Positions 40,697-49,132 of a DNA stretch of 64,000 nucleotides are shown here, piece by piece. Every line of letters starts with the position of its first letter. Position 1 is the stretch's first letter. The translations under genes and the position numbers were made by a program. The notes under the pieces were generated by a model. The model was not told where the DNA came from, did no database searches, and saw nothing but the letters and a program-made list of their open reading frames with translations. Origin of the DNA: Amycolatopsis nalaikhensis (GTDB lineage Bacteria > Actinomycetota > Actinomycetes > Mycobacteriales > Pseudonocardiaceae); the NCBI RefSeq assembly GCF_030264295.1, contig NZ_CP127173.1:8501501-8565500 (forward strand), written 5' to 3'.

Positions 40697-41929
40697 ATGA
40701 AAGGCCTGCTGCTGAGGCTGTCCGGGCTCGACGCCGACGCCGAGAACGCCGTGCGGGTGATCGGGTTCTTCGACCGCCTGATCGCCGGGCGCGCCGGTCT
40801 GGACGCGCTGGTCCGCAGCACGGCCGACCTCGCGGGCTGCCCGGTGGGCGTGCACGCGCCGGGCCAGGGGCTGTCGCTGCGCGCGGAGCCGGAGTCACCG
40901 GTCGAAGCGGCGGGCGCACCGCCGCCGGGCGCGGCGACGCGCGAGCTCGAGGGTGGCGTGGTGGTGTGGGTGGCGCGGACGGGAGCGCCGATCCCTCTCG
41001 ACGACATGCTGCTGGAAAGGTTCGCGATCGCCACGGCGATCCTGCTGGAGCACACGGGCGTGCCCCGGCCCGAGCTGGGCGACCCGGCGTTGGTGGAGCT
41101 GGTGCTGTCCGAGGACGCGGGCACGGCTGAACGCGCCAGGGCGTTGCACCTGCTGGGCATCGGGCCATCGACGCGGCTGCGGGTGCTGGCGGTCGTGGGG
41201 GCGGGTTCGTTCGCCGGGCGGTCGGCGGTGCTGGGATCCGTCCGGGCAGTGCTGGCGACCGAGTTGCCGGGTTACTCCGGCACCGACGCGGCTGCTGGGC
41301 GGGCCAACGGACTGCTGGACGGCGGCCGAACCGGCGCGGGTCCGGCCACGCCCCGGAACTCGCCGCCAGCATCGCTGACCGACGGCGGCCGAACGGGCGC
41401 CGCTCCGAGCACGCCCCGGAACCCGCCGCCCGCATCCCTCGCCGACGGCCGCCGAACGGGCGCCGGTCCGGCCGTGCCGGGTGACCTGTCGCCCGCATTG
41501 CTCGCCGACGGCGGGCGGGCGGGCATCGGCCCCGAGGTGGCGGCCATCGACGCGGCCCGCTCCTGGACCGCCGCCCGGACGGCGCTGCGGTTCACCGCCA
41601 CCGCGGAACCCGTGGTGTGGTGGGAAAACCTCGGCGTCCTCGCCGCCCTCGACGGTCAGCCCGGCCTCGCCGAATTCGCCGACGTCCAGGCCCTCGACCG
41701 GCTCGCCGCGGAGTCCGGCGACACGCTCGCCACCCTCACCGCGTTGTGCGCGACCGGCTCGGCCCGCAAAGCCGCCGCCGTGCTGCACCGCCACCACAGC
41801 ACCATGCCCGCCCGGCTCGCGCGTGCCGAAGCCGTGCTGGGGTTCGAGGTCGACTCCCCTGCCGGACGCTTCCGCCTGCACCTCGCCCTCATGGCGCGGC
41901 GGCTGCGGGACAACGCCGACCTCAGCTGA
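40697..41929 (+). CDS. PucR-like helix-turn-helix regulator with an internal 21-aa repeat
   Basis: A 410-residue regulator. The N-terminal part resembles a GAF-like sensor (GFFDRLIAGRAGLDALVRSTA, LERFAIATAILLEHTG). The C terminus reads LATLTALCATGSARKAAAVLHRHHSTMPARLARAE, a PucR-type helix-turn-helix in which HHSTMPARLARAE replaces the usual HPNTLRYRLxRV. Between them lies a proline/glycine-rich linker made of three and a third copies of a 21-residue unit (GGRTGAGPATPRNSPPASL...), which normal family members lack. Divergent from the esterase gene and overlapping the convergent epimerase gene by 8 bp. Confidence 0.65.
   Translation: MKGLLLRLSGLDADAENAVRVIGFFDRLIAGRAGLDALVRSTADLAGCPVGVHAPGQGLSLRAEPESPVEAAGAPPPGAATRELEGGVVVWVARTGAPIPLDDMLLERFAIATAILLEHTGVPRPELGDPALVELVLSEDAGTAERARALHLLGIGPSTRLRVLAVVGAGSFAGRSAVLGSVRAVLATELPGYSGTDAAAGRANGLLDGGRTGAGPATPRNSPPASLTDGGRTGAAPSTPRNPPPASLADGRRTGAGPAVPGDLSPALLADGGRAGIGPEVAAIDAARSWTAARTALRFTATAEPVVWWENLGVLAALDGQPGLAEFADVQALDRLAAESGDTLATLTALCATGSARKAAAVLHRHHSTMPARLARAEAVLGFEVDSPAGRFRLHLALMARRLRDNADLS
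41321..41530 (+). repeat. 63-bp in-frame tandem repeat inside the PucR-like gene
   Basis: Units start at 41321, 41384, 41447 and 41510 (the last partial). The period of 63 bp keeps the reading frame and adds 21 residues per copy. Confidence 0.9.
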
Positions 41930-42890
41930 CCGTCCTCAAAGGACTCCGCGACCGCCGCACCAGGTCCTCCGCCGCCGCGGACCACGCCGGGTACTCGAAC
42001 GCGAACCCCGCCTCCAGCAGCCGCCCCGGCACCACGCGACGGCTCTTCAGCAGCAGCTCGGGATCACTCCGCAGCACGAACGCGCCGATCCCCGCCATCC
42101 ACCTCGTCGCGGGCAGTCCGAAAGGGACACCCGCGGCGGCCCGCAGCGCACGCAGGAACTCCCGATACGGCAACGGCTCCGGCGCCGCCAAGTTCACCGG
42201 CCCGCTCACCTCGTCACGCGTGACGAGGAAGTCGATCGCCCGGACGAGGTCGTCCTCGTGGATCCACGACATGTACTGCGCCCCGCCCGCGACCGGACCG
42301 CCCAGCCCGAGCCGCGTCAACCGCAGCAGCATCTCGAACGCGCCGCCGGGCTCCGGGCTCATCACCATCGCCGTCCGCAACGCGACCTTGCGCGTGCGCG
42401 GCGTGTCCGCCCGCTCCTGCTCGCGTTCCCACGCCCGCGCGATGTCGACGCTGTACGCCCAATACGGCGGGACACCCGGTTCGTCACCGCCGAGGATGCC
42501 GGTCGTTTCGTCGTTCGGGGCGTCGTGGCGGTGGGCGTAGATCGTCGCCGTGCTCATCTGCAGCCACACACCCGGCGGCCGCGCGGCCCGCTCGATCGCG
42601 CCGCCGACGACACGCGCCGAGTCGATGCGCGAGTTCCACATCTCCCGCAGGTTTTCCTTGGTGTACCGGCAGTTCACCGACCGGCCCGCCAGGTTGAGCA
42701 CGACGTCGCAGCCGTCGATCTCACCCGTCCACGGCCCGGCGCTGCGCCCGTCCCACCGCACGTACCGCACGCTCGGCTCCGGCCCGGCTTCGCGCCGGGT
42801 CAGCACGACGACTTCGTCTCCCCGCGCGGCCAGCACGCGGCTCAGCACCCGGCCCAGATGACCGGTGCCGCCCGGAATCACGACCTTCAC
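41922..42890 (-). CDS. TIGR01777-type NAD-dependent epimerase/dehydratase (SDR)
   Basis: A 322-residue extended SDR protein. The nucleotide site is VVIPGGTGHLGRVLSRVLAA (GGTGxLG). VRWDGRSAGPW and VVLNLAGRSVNCRYTKENL are typical of the SulA/TIGR01777 subgroup, as is the C-terminal DUF1731-like tail (GLPATRWMAGIGAFVLRSDP). The catalytic region STATIYAHR keeps the tyrosine, but the usual YxxxK is less clear (YWAYSVDIARAWE). Substrate unknown. The LysR gene lies 30 bp upstream on the same strand. Confidence 0.8.
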   Translation of the reverse strand: MKVVIPGGTGHLGRVLSRVLAARGDEVVVLTRREAGPEPSVRYVRWDGRSAGPWTGEIDGCDVVLNLAGRSVNCRYTKENLREMWNSRIDSARVVGGAIERAARPPGVWLQMSTATIYAHRHDAPNDETTGILGGDEPGVPPYWAYSVDIARAWEREQERADTPRTRKVALRTAMVMSPEPGGAFEMLLRLTRLGLGGPVAGGAQYMSWIHEDDLVRAIDFLVTRDEVSGPVNLAAPEPLPYREFLRALRAAAGVPFGLPATRWMAGIGAFVLRSDPELLLKSRRVVPGRLLEAGFAFEYPAWSAAAEDLVRRSRSPLRTVS

Positions 42891-42920
42891 CCACCCACCG
42901 TACCGCAGAGTTGAACGTGT

Positions 42921-43808
42921 TCAACTCTCCCGGGCGCTTTCGATGAGGTCGAGCAGCGTCCGCAGGGCACGGCTCGGCCGCTTCGCCCCCGCCGTGACGA
43001 GGTTCAGTGGCCAGTCCAGCCCGGCGCCCGCCAGCGGCCGCACGGTGAGGTCCGGTTCGTCCGGCGCGGGCAGGTCCGGCACCACCGCGAGCCCGAGCCC
43101 GGCCCGGACGTATCCGGGCACCGTGCGCAGGTCGGCGACCTCGACGGTGACCCGCCGCGGCACGCCGGCGGCGTCGAACGCGCGGTCCATGGCGACGCGG
43201 TTGCCGAACCCCCGCGGCGTGTCGATGAACGACTCGCCGGCCAGGTCCGCGAGCCGCACCGCGCGCCGCGCCGCCAGCCGGTGGTCCGCCGGCAGCACCA
43301 CGACGAACGGGCGCGTGTCGACGCGCAGCACGTCGAGCCCCGCGAGGTCGGTTTCGGGCAGGCCCACGAGCGCGGCGTCGAGCCTGCCCTGGCGGACCTC
43401 CCCCGCCAGGCCGGTCGACCCGGTGATCGAGACGGTCACGTGGATGTCGACGAGGGGGTAGCGCCGGTGGAACGCCCCGAGCAGCGCGGGCAGGTCCACG
43501 CCGCCGATCGACGTCAGCGTGCCGATCCGGAGGCTGCCGCGCAGGCCTTCCGACGCCTCCTGGACGGTCGCGCGCGCCCGTTCGAGCGCCTCGATCGCGC
43601 TCTTGGCCTCCGGCAGGAACGCGGCACCCGCCGGCGACAGCGCGACCCGGCGGGTGGACCGGTCGAACAGCCGGGTGCCGAGCTCGGTCTCGAGGGCCCG
43701 GACGGCGGCCGACACCGTGGACTGCACGGCGAACATCCGCTGCGCGGCCCGGGTGAAGCTGAGTTCCTCGGCCACGGCGACGAAGTACTCGAGCTGACGC
43801 GTCTCCAT
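42921..43808 (-). CDS. LysR-family transcriptional regulator
   Basis: A 295-residue LTTR. The N-terminal winged helix is METRQLEYFVAVAEELSFTR...VQSTVSAAVRALE, followed by the linker helix and the periplasmic-binding-like effector domain (LRIGTLTSIGGVDLPALLGA). Divergent from the MFS transporter gene, with a TATCG-N7-CGATA site between them, the standard arrangement in which an LTTR controls its divergent neighbour and itself. Confidence 0.9.
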   Translation of the reverse strand: METRQLEYFVAVAEELSFTRAAQRMFAVQSTVSAAVRALETELGTRLFDRSTRRVALSPAGAAFLPEAKSAIEALERARATVQEASEGLRGSLRIGTLTSIGGVDLPALLGAFHRRYPLVDIHVTVSITGSTGLAGEVRQGRLDAALVGLPETDLAGLDVLRVDTRPFVVVLPADHRLAARRAVRLADLAGESFIDTPRGFGNRVAMDRAFDAAGVPRRVTVEVADLRTVPGYVRAGLGLAVVPDLPAPDEPDLTVRPLAGAGLDWPLNLVTAGAKRPSRALRTLLDLIESARES

Positions 43809-43818
43809 GCCCTCAATC

Positions 43819-43835
43819 TATCGCCTCAGTCGATA
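43819..43835. promoter_or_regulatory. LysR-type operator between regulator and MFS gene
   Basis: TATCG (43819-43823) and CGATA (43831-43835) flank 7 bases, containing the T-N11-A pattern of LTTR boxes. It lies just upstream of the LysR start. Confidence 0.6.
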
Positions 43836-43921
43836 ACTGGGACCAGGACTTTTCGTTGGACTTGCTGAGTCGGCGGGGACATCGTGGAGGGAGAAGATCC
43901 CGAAACACCCGGAAGGTCCCG

Positions 43922-45130
43922 ATGACCGTCACCCTTTCCCCGGCCCGGTTCCGCGTGAGCCACGGCCTGGGTTTCCGCGTCGTCGCGGTCGCGTTCGCGA
44001 CGGCGCTCGCGTTCTCCACCGTCCCGACGCCCCTGTACGCGCTTTACCAGCGGCGGGACGGCTTTCCCCCGTTCGTCGTCACGGTGGTCTTCGCCGCGTA
44101 CGCGGTCGGGGTGATGCTGAGCCTGTACCTGGCCGGGCACGTCAGCGACTGGCTGGGGCGGCGCCGCGTGCTGCTCGCCGGACTGCTCGCCGAAGCGTTC
44201 GCCGCGGCGTTGTTCCTGCTCTGGCCGGAGGTGCCCGGCCTGGTCATCGCGCGGCTGGTCAGCGGCGCCGGGATCGGCGCGATCACCGCGACGGCCACCG
44301 CGCACCTGTCCGAGCTGCGTGCCCAGGCCCGGCCGGACGAAGACCTCGGGCGCTCCGGGCTCGTCGCGACGGTGGTGAACGCGGGTGGCCTCGCGCTCGG
44401 CCCGCTGGTCGGCGGGGTGTTCGCGCGGTACGCCGACCACCCGCTTTCCACGCCGTACGCGGTGTTCCTCGTGGTCCTGCTGCTGGAAGCGATCGCGGTG
44501 AGCCTGGTGCCGGAAACGGTCGAACGCCGGGAGGAGCGCCCGGCGTACCGGCCGCAACGGTTGTCGCTGCCGCACGCCGCCCGGGCGCGGTTCGCCGGGG
44601 CCGCGATCGGCGTGTTCGCGGCGTTCGCCCTCAGCGGGCTGTTCATGGCGCTCGCACCCGCGTTGCTGAGCCAGGAACTGCACGAGCCGTCGCGGCTGGT
44701 CGCCGGGCTGGCGCCGTTCGCCATGCTGGGCAGCGCCGCGCTCGCGCAGATCGGGTTCGCGCGCGTCGGCACGCGGCCGCAGCTGTGGTCCGGCTACGTG
44801 CTGATGGCGACGGGTTTGGTGCTGCTGGCGGTGGCGGCGTTCACCGCCGACCTCCCGTTGTTCTTCGGCGCCAGCGTGCTGGCGGGCGCTGGGTTCGGGC
44901 TGGGGTTCCGGGCGTCGGTCGCCGCGGTGGCCGCGCTCGCGGACGACCTCACCCGCGGGGAGGTGCTGGCCGCGCTCTTCCTTGCCGCGTATGCGGGTCT
45001 GGTGCTGCCGGTGCTGGTGGTCGGGCTCGCGATGCTCGTCGCCTCCGGGGCGGTGGTGCTCGCCGGGTTCGCGGCGCTGGAACTCGGGTTGCTCGGCTAC
45101 TCCGCGCGGCGGACGCTCGCCCGGGCTTAG
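43922..45130 (+). CDS. MFS transporter
   Basis: A 402-residue major facilitator with twelve predicted helices. Helix 1 is followed by FSTVPTPLYALYQRRDGFPP; the signature loop 2-3 is AGHVSDWLGRRRVLLAG (G-x-x-x-D-x-x-G-R-R). Loop 4 shows ARLVSGAGIGAI, and a central cytoplasmic loop (ETVERREERPAYRPQRL) separates the halves. Family members with this profile export drugs or small metabolites by proton antiport. Divergent LysR control is likely. Confidence 0.85.
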   Translation: MTVTLSPARFRVSHGLGFRVVAVAFATALAFSTVPTPLYALYQRRDGFPPFVVTVVFAAYAVGVMLSLYLAGHVSDWLGRRRVLLAGLLAEAFAAALFLLWPEVPGLVIARLVSGAGIGAITATATAHLSELRAQARPDEDLGRSGLVATVVNAGGLALGPLVGGVFARYADHPLSTPYAVFLVVLLLEAIAVSLVPETVERREERPAYRPQRLSLPHAARARFAGAAIGVFAAFALSGLFMALAPALLSQELHEPSRLVAGLAPFAMLGSAALAQIGFARVGTRPQLWSGYVLMATGLVLLAVAAFTADLPLFFGASVLAGAGFGLGFRASVAAVAALADDLTRGEVLAALFLAAYAGLVLPVLVVGLAMLVASGAVVLAGFAALELGLLGYSARRTLARA

Positions 45131-45139
45131 AGTCTTCGG

Positions 45140-46003
45140 ATGACCGCCGCAGCGGGAGGGTCGATCGTCACCGGCGTCGACGGGTCGGCCGAGTCGCTCG
45201 ACGCCGTCCGGTGGGCCGCTCGCGCCGCCCGGCTCCGGGGCGCGCCGCTGGACATCGTGCACGCCCTCGACCTGCCGGCCCTCCTCGCCGGTGGCGTGGT
45301 GCCCCCGCCCGAAGAAATGGTGGACGCCCTCCGGGCCCGCGGTCGACGTGCGCTGCGGACCGCGCGGGAACTCGCCGTCGCACAGGGCGTCTCCGACGTC
45401 ACGACCCGGCTCGACTCGGACCGCGCCGCGCAGGCGCTCATCGAGGCGTCGCGCACCGCGGCGCTGCTCGTCGTCGGCGCGGCGGGGCACGGGAGGTTCA
45501 CGAGCCTGCTCGCCGGGTCGGTCGCGGCGGCCGTCGGGACGCACGCGCACTGCGACACGGTCGTGGTGCGCGGGGACAGCTGGGACGAGCCGGACGCGGC
45601 CGGACGCCCGGTCGTCACCGGCATCGACGGCAGCGAAGCCGGTACCCGCGTCCTCGAAGTCGCGCTCGCCGAGGCGGGCCTGCGTCGCGCTCCCCTCGTC
45701 GTGCTGCACGCGTGGGCGGACACGCCGCCGCCTCACGACGACCCGCGCAGCATGACCGATGCCGGACGACGCCTGCTCGACGAGCGGATCCTCGCGCACG
45801 AGACCGGCGACGTCGCCGTCGAGCAGGTCGTGGTCCGGGCCCACCCGCGCCGGGAGCTGGTCGAGCGCAGCGCGGCCGCGCAGCTCGTCGTGCTCGGGGA
45901 CCGCGGCCGTGGTGGGTTCCCCGGCCTGCTGCTCGGCTCGACCGGTCAGGCGCTGCTGCACCACGCGGCCTGCCCCGTGCACCTGGTCCGGACCACGGCC
46001 TGA
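45140..46003 (+). CDS. Universal stress protein with two Usp domains
   Basis: A 287-residue tandem UspA protein. Each half opens with a strand ending in D-G-S (VTGVDGSAES; VTGIDGSEAG) and ends with the ATP-binding G2xG9xG(S/T) motif: VGAAGHGRFTSLLAGSV in the first, LGDRGRGGFPGLLLGSTG in the second. Such proteins bind ATP and help survival under stress, hypoxia or stationary phase. It lies 9 bp after the MFS gene and may be read through from it. Confidence 0.9.
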   Translation: MTAAAGGSIVTGVDGSAESLDAVRWAARAARLRGAPLDIVHALDLPALLAGGVVPPPEEMVDALRARGRRALRTARELAVAQGVSDVTTRLDSDRAAQALIEASRTAALLVVGAAGHGRFTSLLAGSVAAAVGTHAHCDTVVVRGDSWDEPDAAGRPVVTGIDGSEAGTRVLEVALAEAGLRRAPLVVLHAWADTPPPHDDPRSMTDAGRRLLDERILAHETGDVAVEQVVVRAHPRRELVERSAAAQLVVLGDRGRGGFPGLLLGSTGQALLHHAACPVHLVRTTA

Positions 46004-46062
46004 GGGAGAAGCGGGACGGAAGCGGGGCCCGGCAGGATGGGCCGGGACGACTGGGAGGACCC

Positions 46063-46485
46063 ATGAAGACTGCGGTGCGCGCCGGGCTGACGGCACTGGC
46101 GCTGGCGCTGGCCGGGACGACGCTGCTGGCGGCGCCCGCCGACGCGGCGACGATCAAGCAGGTCACGAGCACGTGCCACGACGGCGACTTCGGCGGCACG
46201 TTCACACTGCGCTACGAAACCTCCGGCGGCTACCACCGCCCGATCGGGGCGATCACGACGTCGGGGCCGTACATCGGCGACTCGGGAACGCGGCTGATGC
46301 GCATTTCGTACCGCGAAGGGGTTACGACGCGCACGATCTACACGAGGTTGAGCGCGGCGACGAACGGCGAGCAGGCAGAGGCGTTTCCGACGGGCCTGAC
46401 GATCCCGATGACGGCTCGCGGCACGGCATCGACGACGTTCGACAGCGGCACGGCGACCTGCACGGCGACGGTCCCGATCAGCTGA
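46063..46485 (+). CDS. Secreted hypothetical protein, 140 aa
   Basis: Residues 1-28 are a Sec signal peptide (MKTAVRAGLTALALALAGTT, cleavage after ADAA). The mature 110 residues are Thr/Gly-rich with beta-strand character and contain two cysteines, one near each end (TSTCHDGD and TATCTATV), probably joined by a disulfide. No catalytic motif is seen and no family is recognised. GGAGGA lies upstream of the ATG at good spacing. 59 bp separate it from the Usp gene. Confidence 0.6.
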   Translation: MKTAVRAGLTALALALAGTTLLAAPADAATIKQVTSTCHDGDFGGTFTLRYETSGGYHRPIGAITTSGPYIGDSGTRLMRISYREGVTTRTIYTRLSAATNGEQAEAFPTGLTIPMTARGTASTTFDSGTATCTATVPIS

Positions 46486-46685
46486 CCCGGGGGTTGCGGG
46501 GCGGCGGCTGGCGGGGTAGGTCTCGGCGCGGCATCAGCTCAGCCGGGGCCCGGTCCGCGGTCGAGGGCCGCCCGCACGGAGCGCGGCGCCGGGCTGGTTC
46601 GACCCGCTCGCGACCCCGGCCGAGCGCCACCCGGACCCCGGCCGCGCGGCATCCGCGCGTGCCCCCTCGCGGGCGACCGATCACG

Positions 46686-47294
46686 TCACCCAGGCTCAGC
46701 CGACTCCGCGTCCAAAGCCGCCCGCAGGATCGCCCGCGCCGAACCGGCCAGCACCTCCGCCGCCCGGTCGCGATCCAGCCCGCCGATGTCCACCAGCCAC
46801 ACCAACGACTCGATGCCCGTCGCCGACCGGATCGCGACCGCGAGACCGTGCACGTCGATCCCCGGATGCGTTGCGGCCAGCGGCTCCAGCGCCTCCTCGA
46901 TCCACCGCACGGCCCGCCCCCGCCGCAGCACCGGCCGACTCGACCCCGGCTCCAGCGACAACCTCAGCTGAGCGCGCAACTGCGGCTCCCACCGCCGCGT
47001 GAAGCCGATGAACTCCCGCATCACCAAGTCCAGGCGCGCGACCGGATCGTCGGGCGCGTCGACCGGCAGCAAGCTCGCGTCGTCCTGGATCTCGGGGTAC
47101 GCCGCCAGCAGCAGCTCGCGCTGGTTCGGGAAGTACCGGTACGCCGTGGTGCGGGAAATCCCCGCCGCCTCGGCCGCGTCCTCCACCGTCGGGGAGCGGC
47201 CCTCCGCGAGCAACGCGTGCGCGGCCGTCACCAGCGCCGTCTTCGTCCGGCCCTTCTGCCTGCTTCTGCCCGTGGACTCATATGGCACCTCCAT
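46686..47294 (-). CDS. TetR-family transcriptional regulator
   Basis: A 202-residue repressor-type protein. The DNA-binding domain (about 12-60) reads ALVTAAHALLAEGRSPTVED, AAEAAGISRTTAYRYFPNQRELLLAAY, a textbook TetR helix-turn-helix. The C-terminal domain is helical. ATG at 47294 was chosen because it directly precedes the basic N-terminal arm (TGRSRQKGR); a palindrome covers this start. It is divergent from the cupin-like gene, its likely target. Confidence 0.85.
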   Translation of the reverse strand: MEVPYESTGRSRQKGRTKTALVTAAHALLAEGRSPTVEDAAEAAGISRTTAYRYFPNQRELLLAAYPEIQDDASLLPVDAPDDPVARLDLVMREFIGFTRRWEPQLRAQLRLSLEPGSSRPVLRRGRAVRWIEEALEPLAATHPGIDVHGLAVAIRSATGIESLVWLVDIGGLDRDRAAEVLAGSARAILRAALDAESAEPG

Positions 47295-47299
47295 GCCAT
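47282..47299. promoter_or_regulatory. Palindrome over the TetR gene start
   Basis: ATGGCA (47282-47287) and TGCCAT (47294-47299) form a perfect inverted repeat with 6 bases between. The repeat covers the presumed start codon of the TetR gene and lies 33 bp from the cupin start. It fits autoregulation. Confidence 0.5.
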
Positions 47300-47331
47300 C
47301 ATGGTACTCACGTCCCACGAAGGAGGCGGCC

Positions 47332-47667
47332 ATGACCGCTGATCCAGCCGACACGAACCCGGACCTCTACCGGGTCGTCTTCGAAAACGAGCGGGTGCGC
47401 GTCCTCGAGTACCTGGACCGCCCGGGCGACCGCACGGCGCCGCACCGGCACCCGGACTCCGTCATGGTCACGATCAGCTCCTTCAGCCGCCGCATCTCCG
47501 CCGGTGGCCGTGAGGTGCGCGTCGACCTGCCCGCCGGACAGGTGCGCTGGCTCTCCGCCCAGGAGCACTCCGGGGAGAACGTCGGCACCACGCCGACGCA
47601 CTCGATTTTCGTCGAGCTGAAGGAACCCGGCGGCGCCGTCGCGGGCGCCGCACTCGGCCCCGAATGA
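47332..47667 (+). CDS. Small cupin-like protein
   Basis: A 111-residue protein of the RmlC-like cupin fold. DRPGDRTAPHRHPDSVMVTI has the G-x-x-x-x-x-H-x-H pattern of cupin motif 1, with two histidines as metal ligands, and ISAGGREVRVDLPAGQVRWL continues the barrel; THSIFVEL may be motif 2 with a third histidine. AGGAGG precedes the ATG at ideal distance. Divergent from the TetR gene. The reaction is unknown. Confidence 0.75.
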   Translation: MTADPADTNPDLYRVVFENERVRVLEYLDRPGDRTAPHRHPDSVMVTISSFSRRISAGGREVRVDLPAGQVRWLSAQEHSGENVGTTPTHSIFVELKEPGGAVAGAALGPE

Positions 47668-47676
47668 ACCCAGCCC

Positions 47677-48036
47677 TCAGCGCGCGACCAGCCGCTCCTC
47701 CGCCTCACGCCCCTCGAGCCGGAACAGCGAACCCACCGCCGCGAGGTCCAATGCGCGCCGCACGACGTGGGATGGCTTCAGCACCAGCTCGATCCCCGCG
47801 TCCGCGCAGCGCGCTCGCAAGCGGCCGAGCGCCGCCACGCCCGTCACGCCGCAGAAACCGACGCCGAGCAGATCCACCACTACTCGCCGCGGCGCTGTTT
47901 CCAAGACCCGGTCCAGCTCCTCTTCGAGCCGGGGCCGCGTGGTCATGTCGATCTCGCCCGTCACGGTCACCTTGGCCGTGCCCGGCCGGGGCTCCGCGGT
48001 CGTCACCGTCAGCAGCAGGGCGGACAGCTCACTCAT
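47677..48036 (-). CDS. STAS-domain anti-anti-sigma factor
   Basis: A 119-residue SpoIIAA-like protein. The strand-turn VTVTGEIDMTTRPRLEEEL is diagnostic, as is VVVDLLGVGFCGVTGVAALG, where the phospho-acceptor position (normally D-S-S-G) reads G-V-T-G, so threonine would be phosphorylated or the site is lost. These proteins release alternative sigma factors from anti-sigma kinases. No anti-sigma or sigma gene is adjacent; the Mn-catalase, a typical stress gene, is the divergent neighbour. Confidence 0.85.
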   Translation of the reverse strand: MSELSALLLTVTTAEPRPGTAKVTVTGEIDMTTRPRLEEELDRVLETAPRRVVVDLLGVGFCGVTGVAALGRLRARCADAGIELVLKPSHVVRRALDLAAVGSLFRLEGREAEERLVAR

Positions 48037-48119
48037 CCGAGGCTTCTCCCTTCCACGCGCGTACGTCCGTGATCGACTCCTACCCGCTTCGCGCCGCCGC
48101 CAAACCCGTGCCCTGTCCG

Positions 48120-48135
48120 GGAAATCCCGATTTCC
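48120..48135. promoter_or_regulatory. Palindrome upstream of the Mn-catalase gene
   Basis: GGAAATC and GATTTCC in inverted orientation with a 2-base centre, 90 bp upstream of the catalase start in the divergent gap. Possible operator for a redox or stress regulator. Confidence 0.45.
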
Positions 48136-48137
48136 GG

Positions 48138-48162
48138 GGTTATCCCCCCGGTGCCCGGGAAT
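48138..48162 (+). promoter_or_regulatory. Stress-sigma-like promoter for the Mn-catalase
   Basis: GGTTA at 48138-48142 and GGGAAT at 48157-48162, 14 bases apart, resemble the GNTT / GGGTAT elements of SigB/SigF-type promoters with one mismatch. Confidence 0.3.
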
Positions 48163-48225
48163 GCGCTGGACCCGGCCACCGGTTCCACCCCGGGAACCAC
48201 GGCGCTGACGAAGGGGGCACCGCGC

Positions 48226-49089
48226 GTGTTCCGTCACACCAAGCTCCTGCAGTTCGAAGCCAAACCCGAAAAGCCCGACCCCGTCTACGCCCACAAGCTC
48301 CAAGAACTCATCGGCGGCGCCTTCGGCGAAATGACCGTCACCATGCAATACCTGTTCCAGGGCTGGAACTGCCGGATCGAAGGCAAGTACAAGGACCTCA
48401 TCATGGACACCGCGACCGAGGAGATCGGGCACGTCGAGATGCTCGCCACCATGGTCGCCCGGCTGCTGGAAGGCGCTCCGGCGACAGCCACCGCCGAAGC
48501 CGTCAAGGACCCCGTGATGGCCGCGATGATCGGCGGCATGGACGTCCAGCAGGCCATCGTGGCCGGCGGTGGCGCGCTCCCCGCCGACAGCAACGGCACG
48601 CCCTGGAACGGCAAGTACATCATCGCCTCCGGCAACCTCCTGGCCGACTTCCGCGCGAACGCCGCCGCCGAAGCGCAGGGCCGGCTGCAGACCGCACGGC
48701 TCTACAACATGACCGACGACCCCGGCGTCAAGGCGATGCTGCAGTTCAACCTCGCCCGCGACACGGTGCACCAGCGGCAGTGGCTCGCCGCGATCGAGGA
48801 GCTCGAAGCCGACGGCCTCGAGGGCGAAATCGCGCCGAACGCGTTGCTCGACGAAGAAGACCAGACCCACAACAACACGATCTGGGGTCTGTCCGACGGA
48901 CCCGACGGCCCCCGCGGCGGCTGGACCACCGAGGCGGGCATCGAATACCTCACCGACCCCAAGCCGCTCGGCGGACCCGGCACCGCGCCCAAGCCCGACC
49001 CGGCGCTCTACGGCACCTACGCCCCGCTGCAGGACGCCAAGGGCACCCTCAAGGGAAAGGCCAAGCAGGCCAAGAACAAGGCCAAGTGA
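48226..49089 (+). CDS. Manganese (non-haem) catalase family protein
   Basis: A 287-residue ferritin-like di-manganese protein that dismutates hydrogen peroxide. The start VFRHTKLLQFEAKPEKPDPV at GTG 48226 aligns with family N termini. Ligand residues are visible in GGAFGEMTVTMQYLFQGW (E), DTATEEIGHVEMLATM (E and H), NAAAEAQGRL (E) and ARDTVHQRQW (H), so the dinuclear centre is complete. The lysine-rich tail (KGKAKQAKNKAK) is unusual and may bind nucleic acid or anionic surfaces. A hairpin terminator follows. Confidence 0.9.
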   Translation: MFRHTKLLQFEAKPEKPDPVYAHKLQELIGGAFGEMTVTMQYLFQGWNCRIEGKYKDLIMDTATEEIGHVEMLATMVARLLEGAPATATAEAVKDPVMAAMIGGMDVQQAIVAGGGALPADSNGTPWNGKYIIASGNLLADFRANAAAEAQGRLQTARLYNMTDDPGVKAMLQFNLARDTVHQRQWLAAIEELEADGLEGEIAPNALLDEEDQTHNNTIWGLSDGPDGPRGGWTTEAGIEYLTDPKPLGGPGTAPKPDPALYGTYAPLQDAKGTLKGKAKQAKNKAK

Positions 49090-49094
49090 CGGCA

Positions 49095-49125
49095 CGGGCC
49101 CGGTGTGTGCGACGCACCGGGCCCG
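49095..49125. terminator. Bidirectional hairpin between catalase and GH35 genes
   Basis: CGGGCCCGGTG (49095-49105) and CACCGGGCCCG (49115-49125) pair perfectly around a 9-base loop, in the 43-bp gap between two convergent genes. Confidence 0.7.
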
Positions 49126-49132
49126 CGCCGCA

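Noticed and set aside
46486..46685. Possible gene between the secreted protein and TetR genes
   Set aside because: The 200 bp hold only Arg/Pro-rich frames, with no ribosome-binding site or recognisable structure.
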